A stretch of DNA of 64,000 nt from Sedimentisphaera salicampi. Its GTDB lineage: Bacteria; Planctomycetota; Phycisphaerae; Sedimentisphaerales; Sedimentisphaeraceae. The position numbers and the translations under genes were made by a program. The stretch spans positions 1,736,001-1,800,000 of the forward strand of contig NZ_CP021023.1 in assembly GCF_002117005.1 (NCBI RefSeq), written 5' to 3'. Positions 46,257 to 56,435 of the stretch are shown here, piece after piece. How positions within the stretch are numbered: position 1 is the stretch's first letter; each line of letters begins with the position of its first letter. The notes beneath the pieces were generated by a model that searched no databases, was not told where the DNA came from, and worked only from the letters and a program-made list of their open reading frames with translations.

Positions 46257-47756
46257 TTACGAATTCTTAGCTGAAGGCAGCTTTGAAACCAACCTGAGAG
46301 ATGTTGACAACCCTTCGAGCTGATAATGCGGCCTTAAGTAAAACTTTGCGCTGTAATAACCCGGATTACCTTCAATATCTTCAACTTTCACTTCAGCGGA
46401 TGCCAAAGGATACTGAGCCTTAACCTCCTCAGAAGCGTTTGGGTCGGTACAGACATATTTGGTTATCCAGTCGTTAAGCCAGTTCTGCATATCTTCTCTT
46501 TCCTTAAATGAGCCGATCTTATCCCTCACTATCGTTTTCAGATAATGGGCAAATCTGCATACAGCAAAAAGATAAGGCAGCCTTGAAGCTAAATTGTCAT
46601 TAGCTGTAGCGTCTGGGTCGTCGTATTCTGCGGGCTTGTGCAGAGTCTGCGCGCCAATGAAGGCGGCATAATCCTGATTTTTCCAGTGGCAAAGAGACAT
46701 AAAACCATTCTTTGAAAGCTCTGCTTCCCTGCGGTCGGTTATTGCAATCTCCGTAGGGCATTTCATATCAACCCCGCCGTCGTCTGTGGGGAATGTATGG
46801 CATGGCAGCTCTTCAACAATCCCTCCGCTTTCAACACCGCGAATCTTTGAGCACCAGCCGTAATTCTTGAAAGCCCTTGTTATGTTTGTTGCCATAGCGT
46901 AAGCAGCATTAGACCATAGATACTTGGAGTGGTCTTTCCCGTCTGTATCTTCTTCAAAGGCAAACTCCTCTACAGGATTTGTGTCTGCTCCGTAAGGAAG
47001 CCGGCTTAAAAATCTCGGCATCGCCATACATACATATCTCGAGTCTTCAGAATCACGGAAAGACCTCCAAGAAGCGTAATCCCCTGTCTGGAATATCTTA
47101 GTAAGATCCCGCGGATTACTGAGCTCCTGCCAACTGTCCATATTTAGCAGCGAAGGCGAGGGCGAAGTAAGCATAGGGGCATGGGCAGCACTTGCGATTT
47201 TAGCCATTCCCTGAAGCAGATTAAGATTAGAAGGGGTGTGGTCGAACATATAATCCGCCACAAGGCAGCCGTAAGGCTCGCCGCCGGGAGAACCAAATTC
47301 CTCTTCATAAATCTTCTTAAAAAGAGGGCTCTGATCCCAGCTTACACCCTTGTATTTCTTAACCTGTTTGGCCGCTTCGTTTTTGGGAAGATTCAGAACC
47401 CTGATCTTAAGGCTTTCATCTGTCTCAGTATTATTCACCAGATATGAAAGCCCGCGCCAAGTGCTCTCGAGTTCCTGAAAGTCGGGGTGGTGCATAATCT
47501 GATTTACCTGATGAGATATTTTCTCATCTATCACAGCGATTATCTTTTCAATGGTGTCTATTGCATCATCTGAAATAAGGCTTGTTTCTTCTAAAGCCTG
47601 CTGAGCGAGAGTCTGAACTGCATTTTTTACAGCAGAACTCATCTCATCTGATTTAGGTTTGAAGTTTTTCTGAAGCAGGGCTTCAAATTCATTAAGCTCA
47701 ACGCCCTGAGCTTCCTGCTGCAACTGTTTTTCCTGATTTTCTGCTTGCTCTGCCAT
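46257..47756 (-). CDS. tssC: T6SS sheath protein TssC
   Basis: 499 aa. Motifs: FQELESTWRGLSYLVN, the SPxLNL-type TPSNLNLLQGMAKIASAAHAP, RFLSRLPYG, FAHYLKTIVRDKIG, and the C-terminal FYLRPHYQLEGLS. TssC forms the bulk of the contractile sheath with TssB, whose stop overlaps its start by 1 base. Confidence 0.97.
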   Translation of the reverse strand: MAEQAENQEKQLQQEAQGVELNEFEALLQKNFKPKSDEMSSAVKNAVQTLAQQALEETSLISDDAIDTIEKIIAVIDEKISHQVNQIMHHPDFQELESTWRGLSYLVNNTETDESLKIRVLNLPKNEAAKQVKKYKGVSWDQSPLFKKIYEEEFGSPGGEPYGCLVADYMFDHTPSNLNLLQGMAKIASAAHAPMLTSPSPSLLNMDSWQELSNPRDLTKIFQTGDYASWRSFRDSEDSRYVCMAMPRFLSRLPYGADTNPVEEFAFEEDTDGKDHSKYLWSNAAYAMATNITRAFKNYGWCSKIRGVESGGIVEELPCHTFPTDDGGVDMKCPTEIAITDRREAELSKNGFMSLCHWKNQDYAAFIGAQTLHKPAEYDDPDATANDNLASRLPYLFAVCRFAHYLKTIVRDKIGSFKEREDMQNWLNDWITKYVCTDPNASEEVKAQYPLASAEVKVEDIEGNPGYYSAKFYLRPHYQLEGLSTSLRLVSKLPSAKNS

Positions 47757-48286
47757 TATTCTGCCTCCTGTTCAGTTTCTTCAGCCCCTTCGGCAGGTTT
47801 CTTAGATTCCATCAAACTCTTAAGCATATTTTCATCTTTGAGTATATCTGCAATCATTGCCTCGGCATCATCTTTCCCATCCATATATGAGAGCAGATTT
47901 GAAAGCTGCGTGCGCGCTTCAAGCAGTTTTCTAAGCGGCTCAACTTTTCGAGCAATAGCAGCAGGAGAAAAATCTTCCATGCTCTCAAAAGTAAGCTCAA
48001 CATTCATATTCCCGCCTTCTTCAGTAACAGTATTTGGTACTGAGAATGCAGCTCTGGGCTTAGACTTCTTCAACACCTGGTCAAAGTTGTCCACATCTAC
48101 TTCCACAAAACTGCGGTCTGAAAGCGGCTGTAGAGGGTCCTCAGGCTTCCCTGAAAGATCTGCCATTACCCCAACCACAAAAGGCAAATTTACCTTTTTC
48201 TCGGAACCGTAAAGCTCAAGATCGTACTCTATCTGAACTCTCGGTGCCCTGTTCCTTGCGATAAACTTTTGACTGTTTTCTGCCAT
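47756..48286 (-). CDS. tssB: T6SS sheath protein TssB
   Basis: 176 aa. RAPRVQIEYDLELYG, LPFVVGVMADLSGKPEDPL and FVEVDVDNFDQVL are the conserved N-terminal strands. The ClpV-recognised helix region follows (LSNLLSYMDGKDDAEAMI). The tail is Glu-rich. It starts 21 bp after tssA. Confidence 0.97.
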   Translation of the reverse strand: MAENSQKFIARNRAPRVQIEYDLELYGSEKKVNLPFVVGVMADLSGKPEDPLQPLSDRSFVEVDVDNFDQVLKKSKPRAAFSVPNTVTEEGGNMNVELTFESMEDFSPAAIARKVEPLRKLLEARTQLSNLLSYMDGKDDAEAMIADILKDENMLKSLMESKKPAEGAEETEQEAE

Positions 48287-48307
48287 TTTTCAGCTCCATA
48301 AAAATTT

Positions 48308-49360
48308 TCACGCCTGTCCATCTCTTATAAGCCAATCCATCTGCCTTATCGCATCTGGACAAATATCTTGCATAATTTCATTAAAATCTTTGGAAACCAG
48401 CTCCTCTGCTCTCTGTAGTATTAAAGGTACTGGACTGGAAGGCTCGTTCTCCCTGAAATATCTGCTTATTTCCCTTAGCATATCCAAAGCTTCTTTATGA
48501 CTGCTGATTTTGCCGCTGAAGCCGGGAGATACAGTATTATTGATACTGTTCGGGAAATCATGCGAATCCTGAGAAACGTTTTCTTCGATCTCCTCCCGAG
48601 AGCTGCAAAACTGAAGTGTAAAAGATGCAATCTCGTCTGTCAGAGAAATCAGTCTTGAAAAATCAACTGAATGTTCTCCTGAGGTTTTCTCAGAAAATAT
48701 CTGAGCTATTTCTGAAAGGCAGTTTTTAACTTCCCTGAAATGGTCAACCTTTTCAGAAAGGATTTCGTCGGAAGTGTCTTTGAAAGATGCCTCTATCAGA
48801 GATGTTTTCTGCCCGCCGGCAGACTCTTCAGCATCGTCATTTGATGAATTTATAGAATCCTTATAGTCCTGATATGAATAAGAGCCAATCTGTTTAGACT
48901 GTGAAATCTTAAAGCTCGAAACAAGTTTTGAAAAATCAATCACTCCAAAGGAAAGGCCAGGCTCAGGGGATATTATACTCAACGCATTTACCCGCTCGTA
49001 AGGATCGTTGTTGTCTTCTTCGTCCAGTCTCGGGTATAAATCCGGCCAAAGCTCGCTGAGACAATTTTTAACATACTTCAGGCCCGCTGTTAAACCTTCT
49101 ATTCCATCGGTTTTGCCCAAGGAATAAGAAAGGAAAACAGCAACCCAAATATTGCGGGACTTCGTAAGAAGCTCGTAACATTGAGAGTTTACCCAGCCCC
49201 AGTCAGGCTCGCTCTTGTCAGACTCTTCAAACATTGTCTCTTCAGACCGTTCGAAAAGACTTTCCAGCTTCATATAATCAATCGACTCGGAAATATCTTC
49301 CCCCGGACCAATTTCTCCGAAGTCCAACTTTAATAAACTGTCTAAGCCAACCAGATCCAT
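48308..49360 (-). CDS. tssA: T6SS protein TssA (ImpA_N domain)
   Basis: 350 aa, the short form. The N-terminal ImpA_N domain is seen as GPGEDISESIDYMKLESLFE, DWGWVNSQCYELLTKSRNIWVAVFLSYSLGK, GLTAGLKYVKNCLSELWPDLYPRLD and DDNDPYERVNAL-like sequence. The C-terminal half is Ser/Glu-rich, ending with LQRAEELVSKDFNEIMQDICP, which corresponds to the family's terminal helical region. TssA primes sheath and tube polymerisation. It is the first gene of the long minus-strand operon, with only a weak GGAAAAG ribosome-binding site. Confidence 0.93.
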   Translation of the reverse strand: MDLVGLDSLLKLDFGEIGPGEDISESIDYMKLESLFERSEETMFEESDKSEPDWGWVNSQCYELLTKSRNIWVAVFLSYSLGKTDGIEGLTAGLKYVKNCLSELWPDLYPRLDEEDNNDPYERVNALSIISPEPGLSFGVIDFSKLVSSFKISQSKQIGSYSYQDYKDSINSSNDDAEESAGGQKTSLIEASFKDTSDEILSEKVDHFREVKNCLSEIAQIFSEKTSGEHSVDFSRLISLTDEIASFTLQFCSSREEIEENVSQDSHDFPNSINNTVSPGFSGKISSHKEALDMLREISRYFRENEPSSPVPLILQRAEELVSKDFNEIMQDICPDAIRQMDWLIRDGQA

Positions 49361-49422
49361 AATCAGGCTTTTCCAACTTTCATTTTATCACCATAACAAA
49401 ATACATTTATTACTATAAGGAA

Positions 49423-49450
49423 ATACTAACATCACAATTTACCAAGTCAA
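49423..49450 (-). promoter_or_regulatory. Candidate promoter of the T6SS operon
   Basis: On the minus strand TTGACT (49450-49445) and TAGTAT (49428-49423) are separated by 16 bp, about 60 bp before the tssA ATG at 49360. No better-spaced sigma70 pair was found in this gap and I saw no sigma54 GG-N10-GC element. Confidence 0.45.
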
Positions 49451-49470
49451 ATATATTTTTAAATTTTTTT

Positions 49471-49491
49471 TATCGTGTTTAGTTAACGATA
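49471..49491. promoter_or_regulatory. 21-bp dyad upstream of the T6SS promoter, possible operator
   Basis: TATCGT (49471-49476) and ACGATA (49486-49491) are perfect inverted arms with a 9-bp spacer. The dyad is centred about 31 bp upstream of the proposed -35 box. This is the usual geometry of an activator site, but the protein is unknown. Confidence 0.35.
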
Positions 49492-49861
49492 TTTGGAATT
49501 GTTTATATACTTCTCTCTGTTGTGGCGGGCGACTCACCAATTCTTGTGGTAATCTGCATCCGAATGTCAGCAGATTGGAGTAAAGTTTAAGCTGAGAACA
49601 GTTATGATAATATCACATAAACAGATTTTCCTGACAGAAACAACAAAAAAAAATAGGCTATGACAGTTTTGGGCTTAGTGCCCCGAGAGAAATCTTTCAA
49701 AATTTATATGATGCAACAAAAACTTTCCTAAACTGTGTAAATAATTAACAACTGGTTTCTTTTGGGGGAATTTGGTAATATTTTTGCTCGGCTGAGCAGC
49801 AGCGGGCTCAGCGTAATGCTTACAAGCTTCTGCGAGGGGAAAAATTCGTCTGAATGCCCCT

Positions 49862-49931
49862 ATTTTATTCTATTTCACCCTTTTAAACTGAACCGTTCTT
49901 GACAATTACAAGAGGGGAAATAGAATAAAAT
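49862..49931. promoter_or_regulatory. Perfect 15-bp inverted repeat flanking and overlapping the beta-galactosidase promoter
   Basis: ATTTTATTCTATTTC at 49862-49876 is exactly complementary to GAAATAGAATAAAAT at 49917-49931. The downstream arm covers the -10 hexamer and the 40-bp spacer contains the -35. Two half-sites binding one regulator, with repression by looping or occlusion, would fit. The regulator is not in the window. Confidence 0.5.
49899..49926 (+). promoter_or_regulatory. Strong sigma70-like promoter of the beta-galactosidase gene
   Basis: A perfect -35 TTGACA (49899-49904) and a near-consensus -10 TAGAAT (49921-49926) with a 16-bp spacer lie about 50 bp before the ATG. The ribosome-binding site GAGGTG is at 49968-49973. 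Confidence 0.65.
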
Positions 49932-49977
49932 TGTTAATATCCATTAGTATAAAGTTACTTTTTTCGTGAGGTGTTAA

Positions 49978-53193
<3,216 letters not shown>

Positions 53194-53215
53194 ACTTCCA
53201 AAAACTAACAATCAC

Positions 53216-53245
53216 AAAGGACGCCCTCGCCGGCGTCCTTTTTTT
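53216..53245 (+). terminator. Rho-independent terminator after the beta-galactosidase gene
   Basis: A perfect 10-bp stem (AAAGGACGCC 53216-53225 with GGCGTCCTTT 53232-53241), 6-nt loop CTCGCC, followed by T to 53245. It is 23 bp past the stop codon. Confidence 0.92.
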
Positions 53246-53345
53246 ATGCAGAGTGATATTGATTTATTTAAATTGAATGGTTTTGAAAGCATTTGAATTT
53301 TCTTATAATAGTGGTTTTGATTTTGGAATAATAAGGAAAAGCAAA

Positions 53346-54347
53346 TTGTACAATAATATTACCATAATCGGCGACGGAGCAATGGCCACGGCCTGCTCTT
53401 CGAATCTTTGCTCCAAAGGCTTCAGCGTAACGATGTGGGGACATAGCGAGACCCAGCTGAAAGAGATAGAGAAAACCGGCGAGAATACCCTGTTCCTCCC
53501 GGGCTTCAAGCTCGACCCCGCACTTAAATTCAACGCGGACGATGCTTCCTGCATGCAGGGTGCGGATCTGATTATTTCTGCAGTGCCGTGCCAGTTTTGC
53601 GGGAGGGTATGGGCGAGGCTCAAACCCTTCCTCCCTGCCGGCGTGCCGATAGTATCGGTAACAAAGGGCATTGAGAATGAGCGTCTGCTGCTGCCCACTC
53701 AGATTATAGAGGCCGAGACAGGAAGCAAAAACCCCCTCGCCACGCTCTCAGGCCCGAATATCGCAGATGAGCTTATGCGCAGGCTCCCGGCAAGCGCAAG
53801 CGCTGCGTGCAGCGATGAAAGCATCGCACGCAGGATTCAGCAAACCTTTACCACCCCTTGGTTCCGCGTGTATTCAAGCCCGGATATAATCGGCGTGCAG
53901 GTTGCCGGTGCATCGAAAAACGTTATAGCAATAGCCGCCGGAATAATAGACGGCATCGGCGCAGGCGATAACGCCAAGGCCGCCCTGCTTGCCCGCGGAT
54001 TGGCTGAAATAACCCGCCTCGGCGCCGCAATGGGAGCAGACCACGACACATTCGCCGGCCTCACCGGTCTTGGCGATCTGGTAACAACGTGCATCTCTCC
54101 GAAAGGACGCAACCGCAGCTTCGGCGAAAAGCTCGGCCGAGGGATGGCTGTAAGCGAGGCTCTGGCCGAGACAAACAGCGTTGTGGAAGGCGTGTCAACG
54201 TGCGATTCTGTTGTTGCCCTTGCCGGCAAGCTCGGGGTGGAGATGCCGATAGCGGCTGGTGTTCAGAGCGTGATAAAGGGCGAGATGAGCGTAGATGAGG
54301 TTATTGCGAGTCTTATGAGCAGAGAGCTGAAATCCGAGAAGAATTGA
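53346..54347 (+). CDS. gpsA: Glycerol-3-phosphate dehydrogenase [NAD(P)+]
   Basis: Reduces dihydroxyacetone phosphate to sn-glycerol 3-phosphate for phospholipid synthesis, in the cytoplasm. Rossmann motif NITIIGDGAMATA, SVTKGIE, LSGPNIADE, catalytic-lysine segment AGASKNVIAIAAG, GLGDLVTTC and NSVVEGVST are all present. An ATG at 53277 gives 356 aa, but the TTG at 53346 has AAGGA 8 nt upstream and starts directly before the Rossmann strand, giving 333 aa, the usual GpsA length. I prefer the TTG. The dinucleotide motif reads GDGAMAT where GxGAxGT/GxGxWGT is usual, a small change that is tolerated. Confidence 0.93.
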   Translation: MYNNITIIGDGAMATACSSNLCSKGFSVTMWGHSETQLKEIEKTGENTLFLPGFKLDPALKFNADDASCMQGADLIISAVPCQFCGRVWARLKPFLPAGVPIVSVTKGIENERLLLPTQIIEAETGSKNPLATLSGPNIADELMRRLPASASAACSDESIARRIQQTFTTPWFRVYSSPDIIGVQVAGASKNVIAIAAGIIDGIGAGDNAKAALLARGLAEITRLGAAMGADHDTFAGLTGLGDLVTTCISPKGRNRSFGEKLGRGMAVSEALAETNSVVEGVSTCDSVVALAGKLGVEMPIAAGVQSVIKGEMSVDEVIASLMSRELKSEKN

Positions 54348-54363
54348 TATTGGGGTTCCTCAA

Positions 54364-55311
54364 ATGAGCTATACCGAGTTCTGCTTTTTTATGATTCGCC
54401 TTGTAACGCTGGGGTCATTTCTAACAGCAGCATTTGTTTTGAGCCTTGAGGCTTTGCAGATTTATTTTAAATTTGCAAAACAACCAGCATTTCTCGCAAA
54501 GCTCTTTCGCTTCAAAACGCTCCGAATCCTCCTGCATTCTGCTGCTGCTGCGATTGTGATAACGTATGTGTATGCGTGTTTCATTGAGCCGCACTGGCTG
54601 GAAATCTCCCGCCATAGAATCGAAACCGCCAAGCTCCAAAACACATCCTACCGGATTGTTCAGATTACCGATACCCACTGCGACCGGCGGGCAGTTCTCG
54701 AGGAGAGGCTCGTAAGCGAGGTGCGCAGGCTCAAGCCTGATATTGTTGTTTTCACCGGCGACGCCTGCAATATAGGAAAATACGCAGCCAAACAGCATTT
54801 CAGGGATATCTTCAACAATATTGATCCACCGCTCGGAATATACGGCTGCGAGGGGAACTGGTCTTTCGATACGAGAAAACTTTTCGAGCAGGCCGGCATA
54901 GATCCGCTTTTCAACGAATCAAGAACAATCGAGAAAGACGGCGAAACGCTCCAGATTTATGGAGCGGATTTCCAGTATCCAAATCTCGAAAGACTCTCAA
55001 AGCTCAATGAAGCCAGCTTCAGGCTGTTTTTGTATCACAGCCCTGATTTAATCGAATCGATCCCGCCGGGGTCAGCGGAGCTGTATCTTGCAGGCCATAC
55101 CCACGGAGGACAAATTGCCCTGCCGTTCTATGGGGCGATAATCACGTTCTCGAAATTCGGCAAGAAATACGAAGAGGGAATGTTCGAGAGAGCCGGCGTG
55201 CAGATGTACGTTTGCAGAGGCGTGGGGCTGGATGGAGGCGGAGTGATTAAGGCACGTTTTCTCGCCCGCCCCGAGCTCGCTGTTTTTGATATTGTGCCCA
55301 AAGATAACTAA
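54364..55311 (+). CDS. Membrane-anchored calcineurin-like metallophosphoesterase (YkuE-like)
   Basis: 315 aa. Two N-terminal hydrophobic helices (~10-30, 55-75) anchor the enzyme, with the catalytic domain outside the membrane or at its face. Metal motifs: DTHCD (D-x-H), VFTGDAC (GD), LYLAGHTHGGQ (GHTH). The expected GNHD/E block reads GCEGNWSFD, so the catalytic His after Asn is replaced by Trp, which may alter or reduce activity. Starts 16 bp after gpsA, likely co-transcribed with it and the following SGNH hydrolase. The physiological substrate of the family is not settled. Confidence 0.85.
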   Translation: MSYTEFCFFMIRLVTLGSFLTAAFVLSLEALQIYFKFAKQPAFLAKLFRFKTLRILLHSAAAAIVITYVYACFIEPHWLEISRHRIETAKLQNTSYRIVQITDTHCDRRAVLEERLVSEVRRLKPDIVVFTGDACNIGKYAAKQHFRDIFNNIDPPLGIYGCEGNWSFDTRKLFEQAGIDPLFNESRTIEKDGETLQIYGADFQYPNLERLSKLNEASFRLFLYHSPDLIESIPPGSAELYLAGHTHGGQIALPFYGAIITFSKFGKKYEEGMFERAGVQMYVCRGVGLDGGGVIKARFLARPELAVFDIVPKDN

Positions 55312-55335
55312 ACACTTAATCTAAGGAACGAAAAA

Positions 55336-56085
55336 ATGAGTAAATCAAAAAGTTTTCTATTTTCAGCAGCCTTTCTGATGAGTTTTTCGCTATTATCTTC
55401 AGCTTCAGAGAAGCAAGTTGAAGATCCCAGCCCCGAGAGATTTGAGAACGCGATTGAATCCTTCAAAAAGTGGGACAGCAAAAACAGCTCGCCTGATGAA
55501 GCGGTTCTCTTTATCGGCAGCTCGAGCATCAGGATGTGGCAGACGGCCGAAGCCTTCCCGCACCTTCCCGTTATCAACCGCGGCTTCGGGGGCTCGCATA
55601 TCTCCGATATAATTCACTACTGCGAGGATGTTGTTGGCAGCTATGATCCGGCAGTGATAGTTTTCTATGCCGGCGATAACGACGCTGCTTCCGCCAAACC
55701 CCCAGAGCAGATATTTGAAGACTACAAGCAGCTCTTGAGCAAAATCCGCAGCGACTATCCGAATACCCCGTTTGTGTATCTCCCGATTAAGCCGGCCTCA
55801 AGCCGCTGGCAGTATTGGGATAATATGAGCAAAACCAATCAGCTCATCCGCAGTTATAATCAGAAAAGCGGGAATCTCTATTACATTGACACCGCTTCGG
55901 CTCTCCTAACCGAGGAAGGCAGGCCGAACAATCAGCTCTTCCTCAAAGACCGCCTGCACCTGAACAAAAAGGGGTATGAAATCTGGAACGATATCCTCCG
56001 CCCCCGTCTCAATAGCATATATGAAAAGCTAAAGGAAAATGAAAGCAAATCCGGAAGCTGCGAACAAGGAGCCTGCGGGAATTGA
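55336..56085 (+). CDS. Exported SGNH/GDSL-family hydrolase
   Basis: 249 aa with a signal peptide (MSKSKSFLFSAAFLMSFSLLSSA). SGNH blocks: nucleophile region VLFIGSSSIRMW, Gly block NRGFGGSHISD, Asn block YAGDNDAAS, and the Asp-His pair DRLHLNKKGY. This layout matches platelet-activating-factor acetylhydrolase-like and carbohydrate-esterase-like lipases of planctomycetes, so deacetylation of a polysaccharide is plausible. The C-terminus is Ser/Cys rich. Ribosome-binding site AAGGAA is just upstream. A 5'-truncated duplicate lies at 60007-60468. Confidence 0.9.
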   Translation: MSKSKSFLFSAAFLMSFSLLSSASEKQVEDPSPERFENAIESFKKWDSKNSSPDEAVLFIGSSSIRMWQTAEAFPHLPVINRGFGGSHISDIIHYCEDVVGSYDPAVIVFYAGDNDAASAKPPEQIFEDYKQLLSKIRSDYPNTPFVYLPIKPASSRWQYWDNMSKTNQLIRSYNQKSGNLYYIDTASALLTEEGRPNNQLFLKDRLHLNKKGYEIWNDILRPRLNSIYEKLKENESKSGSCEQGACGN

Positions 56086-56435
56086 GAGGCATTCTAAGAT
56101 TTTTTATACAGGTTTGAGAAGAGTTTGCAGAAACGAGCAACTGCAATCGCACCGATTATGGCAAGATTGACGCTGCAAATTCGGTTTAACGGATAAAAAA
56201 TTACAAAAACTAACTAGCTGGGGAAAAAACACTGCTCTTTTTTGAGCGTACTTTTACAGACCAAAATAAAAATTCACAAGAATTATATGCACTCTCTCTA
56301 ACTTTTATGTATAATAACAACATAAAATTCAAGAACCTCCAAGGCTCAAACTAAAAACAAATTATATTTTACGTTACTGTTCTGAAACGGTAAGCAAAAA
56401 CGTTTTCACAACCAGTATTAAATACAGGAATACCA
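56086..56435 (+). other. 350-bp gap upstream of the APC permease-EIIA gene
   Basis: No coding frame or clear terminator. A TATAAT at 56310-56315 could be a -10 element for the permease gene but no convincing -35 is placed before it. The permease has a modest AGGAAT ribosome-binding site ahead of the ATG at 56436. Confidence 0.4.

Larger units (their letters stand above)
49361..49977. other. 617-bp divergent intergenic region between tssA and the beta-galactosidase gene
   Basis: AT-rich, no credible coding frame. Besides the two promoters and dyads listed separately it holds a 7-bp stem (GCTGAGC 49791-49797 with GCTCAGC 49806-49812, 8-nt loop) without a T-tract. I found nothing clear in the middle part, about 49500-49780; a small RNA there cannot be ruled out. 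Confidence 0.6.

Noticed and set aside
49361-49600. Sigma54-dependent T6SS promoter
   Set aside because: No GG-N10-GC element with flanking consensus was found, and no bEBP gene is in the cluster.
49500-49780. Possible small RNA or riboswitch in the divergent gap
   Set aside because: No conserved fold, T-tract terminator or promoter pair could be supported by eye.
49791-49812. 7-bp GC-rich stem as a terminator
   Set aside because: It has no T-run on either strand and no gene ends nearby.
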